In this document: one piece after another, positions 7,304-14,490 of the stretch
How the letters are laid out: each line of letters begins with the position of its first letter
Numbering within the stretch: the first letter of the stretch is position 1
NCBI GenBank assembly: GCA_900556845.1
Contig: USQO01000048.1
Location: 1-16,091, forward strand
Source: an uncultured Bacteroides sp.
GTDB lineage: Bacteria; Bacteroidota; Bacteroidia; Bacteroidales; Bacteroidaceae
DNA: 16,091 nucleotides
Direction of reading: 5' to 3'
Notes under the pieces: generated by a model
What the model was told of the DNA's origin: nothing
What the model saw: only the letters and a program-made list of their open reading frames with translations
Database searches by the model: none
Made by a program: the position numbers and the translations under genes

Positions 7304-7787
7304 AGAATTTTCTGATTCGGATGTGGCAATATGGTTCACCGCCTGTCTTATCGTAATAATGCTGATGATATTCTTCTCCTGGCCAGAAAGTAGATGCAGG
7401 TGTCAGTCGTGTATTAACCTCATGGCCTTTTTCACGTAAAATTTTGATTACGGATTCGGCTTCTTGCTTCTGCGTATCATTCAGATAAAAAATCTCACTG
7501 CGATACTGTGGACCTATATCTGGTCCTTGTCCGTCGGTCTGTGCCGGGTCGTGTATTTCAAAAAAGAGTTTGCATAATTCAGTATACGATGTCTTTTCAG
7601 CATCATATTCTACCAGCACCGCTTCAGCATGTCCGGTTTTATGGGCCTTAACTTCAGGATATGTAGGATTTTGTTCTTCTCCTCCAGTGTAGCCCACTGT
7701 CGCATTGATAACCCCTGTTGCTCGTTCCATTTGGTGCTGTACCCCCCAGAAACATCCACAGGCAAAAATGGCTTTTTCTATTTTCAT
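7302..7787 (-). CDS. msrA: Peptide-methionine (S)-S-oxide reductase
   Basis: MsrA reduces the S form of methionine sulfoxide in proteins and free methionine, a cytoplasmic oxidative-damage repair reaction that uses thioredoxin. The 161-aa protein has the catalytic motif GCFWG at 11-15 (nucleophile Cys12), TVGYTGG (30-36), the HDPAQTDGQGPDIGPQYRS block (79-97) and EEYHQHYYDKTGG near the end (138-150). Cys154 in the short C-terminal tail is a candidate resolving cysteine; the longer GTGVSCP tail of some MsrA proteins is absent. It is a single-domain MsrA with no fused MsrB and no signal peptide. The gene converges on leuB and shares its terminator region. Confidence 0.95.
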   Translation of the reverse strand: MKIEKAIFACGCFWGVQHQMERATGVINATVGYTGGEEQNPTYPEVKAHKTGHAEAVLVEYDAEKTSYTELCKLFFEIHDPAQTDGQGPDIGPQYRSEIFYLNDTQKQEAESVIKILREKGHEVNTRLTPASTFWPGEEYHQHYYDKTGGEPYCHIRIRKF

Positions 7788-7814
7788 ATCTCAGTATGTT
7801 TATAAATGAATGTA

Positions 7815-7822
7815 CAAACATA
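7815..7822 (-). promoter_or_regulatory. Probable msrA promoter -7 element
   Basis: On the minus strand this reads TATGTTTG, a match to TAnnTTTG, 27 bp before the msrA ATG. No clear TTTG is found at the -33 position, so the assignment is tentative. Confidence 0.4.
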
Positions 7823-7865
7823 CAAAAAGATTTTAACTTCTACTTCTAGATATTAGTTTATCTGT

Positions 7866-7873
7866 TACCTTTG
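7866..7873 (+). promoter_or_regulatory. Promoter -7 element of TPR gene
   Basis: TACCTTTG matches the Bacteroides -7 consensus exactly and lies 33 bp before the ATG at 7907. The -33 region lacks a good TTTG. A 10-bp perfect palindrome, CCGTGCACGG (7897-7906), lies between the predicted start of transcription and the start codon. Confidence 0.55.
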
Positions 7874-7906
7874 CCGTGAATTATCAGTTAAACCAACCGT
7901 GCACGG

Positions 7907-8728
7907 ATGAAGAAATTATTTTCATTTTTATCAGTTTGCCTGCTGGCATGTACCATGTCAGCACAAGATTATAATACCTTGATAAACGAGGCGATGGCTT
8001 GTATCCGTAAAGACAGTTTGGAACGGGCCGAGTACCTGTATAAGGAAGCCTTGAAGCTGGATCCTTCGGGAGCCCGTAATGCTTTGCTGTTTTCTAATTT
8101 GGGAACTGTCCAGCAGCGGCAGGGTAAAATAGAAGAGGCAATAGAATCTTATACGATGGCTTTAAATATGATTCCATATTCTACAACAATCCTGCTCAAC
8201 AGAGCTGCCCTCTATTTGGAACAAGGAAATCAGAACAAGGCGTATGTGGATTATTGTAGTGTAATTGATTTGTTACCCGAAAATGCCGAAGCACGTCTTT
8301 ATCGTGCTTTCATTTACATGCAACGCCGTCAGTATAAAGAAGCAAGGATTGATTATAATACGATTTTAACAAAGAATCCAGAACATGCTGAAGCACTTTT
8401 AGGTTTAGCGTATCTCAACCAAAAGGAACGTCAATACAAAGAAGCGATGACCCTGTTGGACCGCTTGGTAAAAGCTCATCCCGAAGAGCCGGCTTATCTG
8501 AAAGCACGTGTCAATTTGTCTATTGAGATGGGCAATATGGATTTGGCCTTGTTGGATGTTGAGATGTTAGAACGTAAAGGAAAAGACGATGGTGAAAGCT
8601 GGCTTTTAAAAGGGGATATTTTGTTGCAGCAAAAAAAGAAGAAAAAGGCACTCGAAGCCTACCGGAAGGCTTTGGAAAAAGGAATCTCTCCGATTGAAGT
8701 TCAGGATAAAATAAAAGCGTGCAGGTAA
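7907..8728 (+). CDS. Exported tetratricopeptide repeat protein
   Basis: The 273-aa protein begins with a signal sequence (MKK, a hydrophobic stretch to about residue 16, likely cut after A19 in MSAQD). LLAC at 12-15 also resembles a lipoprotein box, so periplasmic release and lipid anchoring are both possible. The rest is a string of about seven 34-residue TPR units from about 25 to 265, with repeat signatures such as GTVQQRQGKIEEAIESYTMA (66-85) and AEALLGLAYLNQKERQYKEA. TPR proteins are binding scaffolds; no enzyme motif is present and the partner cannot be told. It is a single-gene transcript: its promoter faces away from msrA and its stop codon lies in the loop of a terminator shared with recQ. 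A lysine-rich run (KKKKK) occurs in the last repeat. Confidence 0.85.
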   Translation: MKKLFSFLSVCLLACTMSAQDYNTLINEAMACIRKDSLERAEYLYKEALKLDPSGARNALLFSNLGTVQQRQGKIEEAIESYTMALNMIPYSTTILLNRAALYLEQGNQNKAYVDYCSVIDLLPENAEARLYRAFIYMQRRQYKEARIDYNTILTKNPEHAEALLGLAYLNQKERQYKEAMTLLDRLVKAHPEEPAYLKARVNLSIEMGNMDLALLDVEMLERKGKDDGESWLLKGDILLQQKKKKKALEAYRKALEKGISPIEVQDKIKACR

Positions 8729-8743
8729 AACTACACGCTTTTT
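8713..8743. terminator. Bidirectional terminator between TPR gene and recQ
   Basis: AAAAGCGTG (8713-8721) pairs perfectly with CACGCTTTT (8734-8742), giving a 9-bp stem with T-tracts on both strands. The TPR gene's TAA (8726-8728) and recQ's stop (8731-8733) both lie in the 12-nt loop, so one hairpin ends two convergent genes and codes for their last residues. Confidence 0.85.
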
Positions 8744-10548
8744 ATCTTTTTGATTACCGCAATAAAATCCTTGCCGTATTTTTCCTTTTTATAGTCACTG
8801 ATTCCCGGTATCTCGCCGAATGCATTTAGGGTTGTAGGTTTGGCCTGTACGATGTTATGCAGGACTTTATCAGACATAACGATGTAGGCAGGTATTGCCT
8901 GAGCATCAGCCAGCTGTTTCCGCAACTCCCGAAGCTCAGCCATCAGCCGCTCGTCTTCATTGGCAAAAACAATTGGAGCAGGTTGGACTGCAACTCTTTT
9001 TCTACGGGTAACATTGCTTTCAAATTCTTCGTGTTTGATGACTACCAGCGTGGCACTTTCTTTGCCGAATAGCACTTTCTTTCCGGCCTCTGTTATTTTC
9101 AGATGGTTGTTTTCATTGTAGGCTATTTCAATATAACCCAGATTCAGCATTTGCAGCAGATAGTCGTTCCAGTCTTTCCAGGGAATATCCCTTCCGGCAC
9201 CAAACGTTTTCAGCAGATTATATCCTTTGGCATTGATTTCCTGTGTAGGAGTTCCCCTCAGTAAATCAATCAGCAGATGGGTACCTATCTGTTGATTGGT
9301 GCGGGCAATTCCGCTCAATGCTTTCTGCACAATAATGGTACCGTCAAACCGTTCTGGCGGATTTTTGCATACGTCACAGTTGCCACAGTCGTGTGCTATA
9401 TTTTCGCCAAAGTAATTCAGTAGGATACGCCTGCGACAAATATCCGATTCGGCATACTGGCGCATTCTGTTCAGTTTCTCGGTATTCATTTCCTGTTGTC
9501 CGCTTTCAGCCGCAAATTTTGAAAGCAAAACCAAATCGCCCACCGAATAAAACAAAAGTGTATCGCTCGGCATACCGTCTCGTCCGGCACGTCCTATTTC
9601 CTGATAAAAGCTTTCAATGCTTTTGGGCAAATTATAATGAATCACCCACCGTACATTCGATTTATCAATCCCCATACCAAACGCAATCGTGGCACAGACC
9701 ACCTGTATGCGGTCGTTTATAAAATCGTCTTGAGTAGCTTCCCGAGAAGCATTGCTCATACCTGCATGATATACTCCGGTACTGATGCCATACTTCTCCA
9801 GCCATTCGGCAACACTTTCTGTTTTGTTGCGGCTCATGCAGTAGATAATACCACTTTCATCGTGATGTTTCCGGATAAAATCAAGGATTGCACGCAGCTT
9901 GTCTTTTTGCTGATAGCCCCTTTTTACCGTCAGACTGAGGTTCGGGCGGTCGAAAGACGAGAGAAATACCTGTGGGTTTTTCATGGCAAGCTGTAAGATG
10001 ATATCCTGCCGGGTTACCTTGTCGGCTGTGGCTGTAAGTGCTACCAGAGGAACGTCAGGAAAATTCTGGCGTAATATTTTTAGTTGCGTATATTCTGGTC
10101 GGAAATCGTGTCCCCACTGCGAGATACAATGCGCTTCATCGACTGCAAAAAGCGATATTTTAATGTCCCTCAGCAGGAAATTTATTTCACCTATCAGTCT
10201 TTCCGGAGAAATGTACAGCAATTTTACACGGCCTTGCATGCATTCATATCGTATCGTAGCATTTTCGGTTTCACTGTTACTGCTGTTCAGTGCTCTGGCC
10301 GCTATACCATTGGCCTGTAATGCTTCTACTTGGTCCTTCATTAACGAAATAAGCGGAGAAACCACAATAGCCGTTCCTTCCATCATAATAGCAGGAAGTT
10401 GGTAGCAAATGGATTTACCCCCTCCGGTAGGCATAAGTACCAATGTATCTTTTCGTTGGAGTATTCGGTTGATAATATCTTCTTGCAAAGGCCGGAAACC
10501 ACTGTATCCAAAGTAAGTTTTGAGCGTTTGTTGTATGCTATTTTTCAT
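8731..10548 (-). CDS. recQ: ATP-dependent DNA helicase RecQ
   Basis: RecQ unwinds DNA 3' to 5' in recombination and fork repair. The 605-aa protein has the full bacterial layout: superfamily 2 helicase core with Walker A PTGGGKS (40-46), DEAH (137-140), LTAT (171-174) and motif VI QEIGRAGRDG (316-325); a zinc-binding region with C371, C388, C391 and C394; the winged-helix RQC domain to about 500; and a C-terminal HRDC domain (about 530-603). The length is close to E. coli RecQ (about 610 aa). The N-terminus FGYSGFRPLQEDII (13-26) is the family's adenine-recognition motif, supporting this start. It is transcribed alone from a TACCTTTG element 20 bp upstream and converges on the TPR gene. Confidence 0.96.
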   Translation of the reverse strand: MKNSIQQTLKTYFGYSGFRPLQEDIINRILQRKDTLVLMPTGGGKSICYQLPAIMMEGTAIVVSPLISLMKDQVEALQANGIAARALNSSNSETENATIRYECMQGRVKLLYISPERLIGEINFLLRDIKISLFAVDEAHCISQWGHDFRPEYTQLKILRQNFPDVPLVALTATADKVTRQDIILQLAMKNPQVFLSSFDRPNLSLTVKRGYQQKDKLRAILDFIRKHHDESGIIYCMSRNKTESVAEWLEKYGISTGVYHAGMSNASREATQDDFINDRIQVVCATIAFGMGIDKSNVRWVIHYNLPKSIESFYQEIGRAGRDGMPSDTLLFYSVGDLVLLSKFAAESGQQEMNTEKLNRMRQYAESDICRRRILLNYFGENIAHDCGNCDVCKNPPERFDGTIIVQKALSGIARTNQQIGTHLLIDLLRGTPTQEINAKGYNLLKTFGAGRDIPWKDWNDYLLQMLNLGYIEIAYNENNHLKITEAGKKVLFGKESATLVVIKHEEFESNVTRRKRVAVQPAPIVFANEDERLMAELRELRKQLADAQAIPAYIVMSDKVLHNIVQAKPTTLNAFGEIPGISDYKKEKYGKDFIAVIKKIKSV

Positions 10549-10568
10549 AAGGATGTTCTATTCGGCTA

Positions 10569-10576
10569 CAAAGGTA
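10569..10576 (-). promoter_or_regulatory. recQ promoter -7 element
   Basis: The minus strand reads TACCTTTG, identical to the leu and fur elements, 20 bp before the recQ ATG. The predicted 5' untranslated leader is only about 14 nt. The -33 region has only a weak TTTTC match. Confidence 0.55.
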
Positions 10577-10659
10577 GTAATATCTTGATTGTAGAAAAGG
10601 CATTTGTTACGAATTATAAGCCGTAAAAAAATGCCTGTATGTAAAATAGTCAGCTAAAT

Positions 10660-10690
10660 TTTGTAAATTCAAAAAAAATGTTCATATTTG
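10660..10690 (+). promoter_or_regulatory. Promoter of AraC-type gene
   Basis: TTTG (10660-10663), a 19-bp spacer and CATATTTG (10683-10690, one mismatch to TAnnTTTG) form a Bacteroides-type promoter about 45 bp before the ATG. It is back-to-back with the recQ promoter in a 187-bp divergent intergenic region. Confidence 0.5.
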
Positions 10691-10735
10691 TAAATATAAA
10701 AAATAAAAAGCATACTAACCTTAAATAAAATTCTG

Positions 10736-11209
10736 ATGAACGATCAAGCAAAAGAGAAGTTGGATGAGGCTTATAAGCCGGTTAAGCGGCCTTATAACTT
10801 GACGGAGAAGAAAGAAAAAAATCCTCCTTACCGAGGGTTAATCAGGGCAGAGTTGGCGGATGAATTGTATGATAAAATTTTGAAAATTATTGTCGTTCAT
10901 AAGAAATACAGAAACCCTAATTATTCAGCAAAGGATTTGGCAAAAGATTTGTCTACCAATACACGTTACCTTTCCGCTGTTATCAATTCACGGTTTGGAA
11001 TGAATTTTTCGTGTCTGGTAAATGAATACAGAATAAAAGATGCCATGCATATGTTGCAGGATAAGCGTTATTCAGACCGCAATATCGAAGAAATCAGCGT
11101 TTTGGCCGGTTTTGCAAACAGGCAGTCATTTTATGCTGCTTTCTATAAAATCATGGGAGAGAGTCCTAACAACTTCAGAAAACGTAAACAGGGATTGGAT
11201 GCGAAGTGA
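10736..11209 (+). CDS. Stand-alone AraC-type DNA-binding protein
   Basis: The 157-aa protein is an AraC/XylS-type double helix-turn-helix domain (about 55-150) behind a short charged N-terminal region; no sugar-binding, receiver or kinase domain is present. The first HTH covers SAKDLAKDLSTNTRYLSAVI (64-83). The second covers IEEISVLAGFANRQSFYAAF (117-136) and continues into YKIMGESPNNFRK, the family's hallmark end. Before the HTH, NPPYRGLIRAELADELYDKI (29-48) looks helical. Without a sensor domain it may respond through protein partners or simply its own level; its targets are unknown. It has its own promoter and terminator, so it is not co-transcribed with the peptidase gene downstream. Basic tail KRKQ. 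Confidence 0.85.
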   Translation: MNDQAKEKLDEAYKPVKRPYNLTEKKEKNPPYRGLIRAELADELYDKILKIIVVHKKYRNPNYSAKDLAKDLSTNTRYLSAVINSRFGMNFSCLVNEYRIKDAMHMLQDKRYSDRNIEEISVLAGFANRQSFYAAFYKIMGESPNNFRKRKQGLDAK

Positions 11210-11245
11210 CAACGTTCGGTCCATTTCTTTATTGAGATTTATAAG

Positions 11246-11278
11246 GGAAACAATATTCGAAATTGTTTTCCTTTTTTT
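11246..11278 (+). terminator. Terminator after AraC-type gene
   Basis: GGAAACAAT (11246-11254) pairs with ATTGTTTTCC (11262-11271) with one bulged T and a 7-nt loop, followed by seven T (11272-11278). It lies 37 bp after the stop codon. Confidence 0.8.
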
Positions 11279-11285
11279 ATTTTTG
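11278..11285 (+). promoter_or_regulatory. Possible -7 element of dipeptidyl peptidase III gene
   Basis: TATTTTTG matches TAnnTTTG and begins in the last T of the preceding terminator's T-tract. Transcription would begin near 11291, about 20 bp before the peptidase ATG. No TTTG is found at the expected -33 position, where the terminator stem lies. Confidence 0.4.
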
Positions 11286-11309
11286 CAGACTCATAAAAGA
11301 AATGAAAAG

Positions 11310-13268
11310 ATGAAAGACAATACATTTAATTATACAGTAGAACAGTTTGCCGATTTGCAGTTGCTGCGTTACCGGGTTCCGGATTTCGAGCATTTATCTC
11401 TCCAGCAGAAGAAACTGGTTTATTATCTCACCGAAGCCGCGCTTCATGGCAGGGATATCCTGTTCGACCAAAACGGAAAATACAATTTGCAGATACGTAA
11501 GCTGTTGGAAGCGGTATACCTCCATTTTAACGGAGACCGTACTAGCGATGACTTCAAAGCCTTGGAAGTCTATTTAAAGCGGGTCTGGTTTTCCAGCGGT
11601 ATACACCATCATTACGCCTGCGATAAGTTTGAGCCGGGCTTCTCACAAGAATTTCTTTGGAAGTGCATGCAGGAACTGAACGATGTCGACCTGGCATTTG
11701 CGAAAGACGAGACAAGAGAAGACTTGCGCCGAAAACTGTTTCCGGTGATATTTGATGCATCGGTAATGCCTAAGCGTGTAAATCAGGCAGACGGTGCCGA
11801 CCTTGTAGTTACATCAGCAGCCAATTATTACGAAGGTGTGACGCAGGCCGAAGCAGAGGATTTTTATGCACGTATGAAATCACCCGATACAGCTGAACCG
11901 GTGATGTACGGCCTGAATTCACGTTTGGTAAAAAAGAACGGTTGCGTGCAGGAAGAAACCTGGAAAATCGGAGGAATGTATTCACCGGCTATCGAAAAGA
12001 TTGTTTATTGGCTGGAGAAAGCTGAAACAGTTGCCGAAAACAAACAGCAGCAAGAAGTTATCCGTATGCTCATCCGTTTCTATCAGGAAGGCGATTTGGC
12101 TCTTTTCGATGCATATTCCATCTTATGGGTAGAAGATACCGCATCACAAGTCGATTTTGTAAACGGTTTCATCGAAACTTACGGTGACCCGTTAGGCATG
12201 AAAGCCAGTTGGGAGTCTATTGTCAACTTTAAAGATGTAGAAGCTACCCGCCGCACGGAAATCATTAGCTCGAATGCGCAGTGGTTTGAAGGCCATTCTC
12301 CGGTAGACAGCCGTTTTAAGAAAGAATGTGTAAAAGGCGTATCGGCCAAGGTGATTACTGCGGCTATTCTGGCAGGCGACTTGTATCCGGCATCGGCTAT
12401 CGGTATAAATCTTCCTAACTCCAACTGGATTCGGAGTGTACACGGCTCTAAATCCGTGACAATCGGTAATCTTACCTCAGCATATAGTCAGGCAGCCAAG
12501 GGAAACGGTTTCCGTGAGGAGTTTGTTTACAGTGAGGAAGAGAAACAACTGCTGGACAAGTACGCTGAGCTGACTGGAGATTTGCATACCGATTTGCATG
12601 AATGCCTGGGACACGGTTCGGGCAAACTCTTGCCGGGTGTTGACCCCGATGGACTGAAAGCTTATGGTGCGACGATTGAGGAAGCACGGGCAGATTTGTT
12701 TGGACTGTATTACCTGCCTGACCCTAAAATGGTAGAGCTGGGACTGACTCCTGATGCTGAGGCCTATAAAGCCGAATATTACGGATTTATGATGAACGGC
12801 TTGATGACGCAGCTGGTACGCATTGAGCCCGGGGCCGAGGTTGAAGAGGCACACATGCGTAACCGTCAGCTTATAGCACGCTGGGCGTTGGAAAACGGAG
12901 CGCAGGATGCTGTCGTAGAACTGGTGCGCAAGGAAGGTAAAACCTATGTGGTGATTCGTGATTATGAAAAACTACGTACACTGTTTGGCCGACTGCTTGC
13001 CGAAATCCAACGGATAAAAAGTGAAGGCGACTACGAAGCAGCCCGCAACTTGGTAGAACGCTATGCAGTTCAGATAGACCCGGTTTTGCATCGTGAAGTA
13101 CTGGAGCGTTACCGCCGGTTGAACCTTGCACCTTATAAAGGTTTTGTCAATCCCGTTTATACACCGGTGCTGAATGCGGAAGGTGAAATTACCGATGTCA
13201 CCATCTCTTACGAAGAAGGTTATGCAGAACAGATGTTGAGATACAGTAAAGATTATTCTAACCTATAG
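11310..13268 (+). CDS. Dipeptidyl peptidase III (zinc peptidase family M49)
   Basis: DPP III removes dipeptides from the N-terminus of short peptides. The 652-aa protein carries the family's zinc site: HECLGH at 430-435 (H430 and H435 bind zinc, E431 is the catalytic base) and the third ligand in EEARAD (457-462). A cysteine follows the catalytic Glu, as I recall for the Bacteroides thetaiotaomicron enzyme; the human enzyme has HELLGH. ATG at 11310 is used; the reading frame stays open upstream to 11040, but that part overlaps the AraC-type gene in another frame and the terminator, and does not look like coding sequence. From this start there is no signal peptide, so a cytoplasmic enzyme is predicted, acting in peptide turnover. 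An AlkD-like gene follows after 11 bp and is probably co-transcribed. Confidence 0.92.
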   Translation: MKDNTFNYTVEQFADLQLLRYRVPDFEHLSLQQKKLVYYLTEAALHGRDILFDQNGKYNLQIRKLLEAVYLHFNGDRTSDDFKALEVYLKRVWFSSGIHHHYACDKFEPGFSQEFLWKCMQELNDVDLAFAKDETREDLRRKLFPVIFDASVMPKRVNQADGADLVVTSAANYYEGVTQAEAEDFYARMKSPDTAEPVMYGLNSRLVKKNGCVQEETWKIGGMYSPAIEKIVYWLEKAETVAENKQQQEVIRMLIRFYQEGDLALFDAYSILWVEDTASQVDFVNGFIETYGDPLGMKASWESIVNFKDVEATRRTEIISSNAQWFEGHSPVDSRFKKECVKGVSAKVITAAILAGDLYPASAIGINLPNSNWIRSVHGSKSVTIGNLTSAYSQAAKGNGFREEFVYSEEEKQLLDKYAELTGDLHTDLHECLGHGSGKLLPGVDPDGLKAYGATIEEARADLFGLYYLPDPKMVELGLTPDAEAYKAEYYGFMMNGLMTQLVRIEPGAEVEEAHMRNRQLIARWALENGAQDAVVELVRKEGKTYVVIRDYEKLRTLFGRLLAEIQRIKSEGDYEAARNLVERYAVQIDPVLHREVLERYRRLNLAPYKGFVNPVYTPVLNAEGEITDVTISYEEGYAEQMLRYSKDYSNL

Positions 13269-13279
13269 ACAATAAAATA

Positions 13280-13939
13280 ATGGAAGTACACGATATAATA
13301 AAAGACATAAAAGGAAAATTCCGCTTGTTCATGAATGGAGTTATCTCTCAGAGCATGCGCGATAAAGGCATGGATTACAAGCTGATTTTTGGTATAGAGG
13401 TGCCACGCTTAAAAGAAATAGCATCCCAATACGAAAAGAACCACGATCTGGCACAGGCATTATGGAAAGAAAACATCCGCGAATGTCAGATTCTGGCGAC
13501 CATGCTTCAGCCGGTTGATACATTCTATCCGGAAATAGCCGAAATCTGGATTGAAAGCATGCGCATGCCCGAACAGGCAGAGCAGGCAACCATGCACCTG
13601 TTCCAGTATCTGCCTTATGCTACCGACGTAGTTTTCCAGTGGATAGCCGATGAAAGACCTTATTTCCAGTTGTGTGGTTATTTACTGATGGCCCGTCTTT
13701 TCATGAAAGATATGCGTCTGAACGAGCGTTCTGAAGCAGAGTTCCTGGATCAGGCAGTAGCTGCCATCGGTTCAGAACCCTCTTGCATCCAGAAAGCAGC
13801 TTCGGCAGCTTTGCGCAAGTACGGCCAGCAGTCGCGCGAGAATGCCCGTAAGGTACAGAAGGTTCTCGGGGCTTTATCGCAGCTGTCCCGTCCGGATGTG
13901 CAATCTTTAGTACAAGAGATAAAGAACGATATAGAATAA
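13280..13939 (+). CDS. AlkD-like HEAT-repeat protein (DNA alkylation repair family)
   Basis: The 219-aa, mostly helical protein matches the DNA alkylation repair (AlkC/AlkD) HEAT-like fold: FGIEVPRLKEIASQY (37-51) is the family's N-terminal signature, then ENIRECQILATMLQP (64-78) and paired helices to about 190. AlkD proteins are DNA glycosylases that remove N3- and N7-alkylated purines without flipping the base. In Bacillus cereus AlkD the catalytic Trp and Asp lie in a WDxxD-type segment; the corresponding stretch here appears to be PEQAE (97-101), so those residues seem replaced by Pro and Glu. That alignment was made by eye. The protein may be a non-catalytic DNA-binding relative or may use other residues. 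It lies 11 bp after the DPP III gene, with which it is likely co-transcribed; no functional link is obvious. Confidence 0.75.
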   Translation: MEVHDIIKDIKGKFRLFMNGVISQSMRDKGMDYKLIFGIEVPRLKEIASQYEKNHDLAQALWKENIRECQILATMLQPVDTFYPEIAEIWIESMRMPEQAEQATMHLFQYLPYATDVVFQWIADERPYFQLCGYLLMARLFMKDMRLNERSEAEFLDQAVAAIGSEPSCIQKAASAALRKYGQQSRENARKVQKVLGALSQLSRPDVQSLVQEIKNDIE

Positions 13940-13954
13940 TTCTTTGGATAAAAC

Positions 13955-13985
13955 TTTCAAATTCATTTAAAAACGCTTACCTTTG
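13955..13985 (+). promoter_or_regulatory. Promoter of fur-purA transcript
   Basis: TTTC (13955-13958), a 19-bp spacer and TACCTTTG (13978-13985) form a good Bacteroides promoter, 22 bp before the Fur-family ATG. No separate promoter is apparent before purA. Confidence 0.65.
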
Positions 13986-14007
13986 ACAGCTGAACTGATA
14001 TAAAATC

Positions 14008-14478
14008 ATGGAAGAGAATGTGAAAAATACGGTAAAGCAGGTCCTGACAGAGTACTTGCAGGCCAACGGGCATCGAAAGACACCTGAACGCTACGCTATA
14101 CTCGAAACTATCTACTCCATTCAGGGGCATTTTGATATCGACGAGCTTTACAGTTACATGGCTGAAAAGGAGAAGTTCCGTGTCAGTCGTGCCACTCTCT
14201 ATAACACTATTATTCTGCTTATAGATGCAGGACTGGTTATCAAGCATCAGTTTGGAAACACTTCTCAGTATGAACGCTCATACAATAACGAAACTCACCA
14301 CCATCTTATTTGCACAGAGTGCCGCAAGGTTACAGAATATGAAGACGAAGCATTGAAGAAAGCGATAGCTGAAACAAAGTTAAAAGGTTTTTATGCTTCG
14401 CATTATTCTTTGTATATTTATGGACTGTGCAGTAAATGCATGGGAGCGAAAAAGAAAAAGAAACAAACGAATAAATAA
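14008..14478 (+). CDS. Fur-family metal-dependent transcriptional regulator
   Basis: The 156-aa protein has the Fur winged helix (about 12-90): HRKTPERYAILETIYSIQGHF (22-42) leads into DIDELY, and VSRATLYNTIILLIDAGLV (59-77) is the DNA-recognition helix and wing. The metal domain has HHHLICTEC (97-105) and a C-terminal CSKC: C102, C105, C141 and C144 make the structural zinc site. H41, E89, H97, H99 and E110 fit the regulatory metal site. Glu rather than Asp at 89 and 110 resembles Fur more than the peroxide sensor PerR, whose Asp residues support histidine oxidation. The tail is lysine-rich (KKKKKQTNK). It has its own promoter and lies 12 bp before purA. Its metal (Fe, Zn or Mn) and targets cannot be read from sequence; no obvious Fur-box dyad was found at its promoter. 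Confidence 0.9.
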   Translation: MEENVKNTVKQVLTEYLQANGHRKTPERYAILETIYSIQGHFDIDELYSYMAEKEKFRVSRATLYNTIILLIDAGLVIKHQFGNTSQYERSYNNETHHHLICTECRKVTEYEDEALKKAIAETKLKGFYASHYSLYIYGLCSKCMGAKKKKKQTNK

Positions 14479-14490
14479 AAACTAGAAATC

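Noticed and set aside
8630..8672. A-AAA-AAG slippery heptamer in the TPR gene followed by a 6-bp hairpin, as in dnaX-type -1 frameshifting
   Set aside because: The hairpin is weak and about 16 nt downstream, too far for the known mechanism, and the shifted frame ends after about 20 codons; the A-run is explained by a lysine-rich helix.
11040..11309. In-frame upstream extension of the DPP III gene, including a hydrophobic run (FEIVFLFLFLQ) resembling a signal anchor
   Set aside because: It overlaps the AraC-type gene in another frame and is encoded by the terminator hairpin and its T-tract; the ATG at 11310 has a normal A-rich start context.
13933..13946. AGAATAATTCT palindrome after the AlkD-like gene as a terminator
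   Set aside because: Only a 5-bp stem with three T after it; too weak, though the operon has no other visible terminator before the fur promoter.
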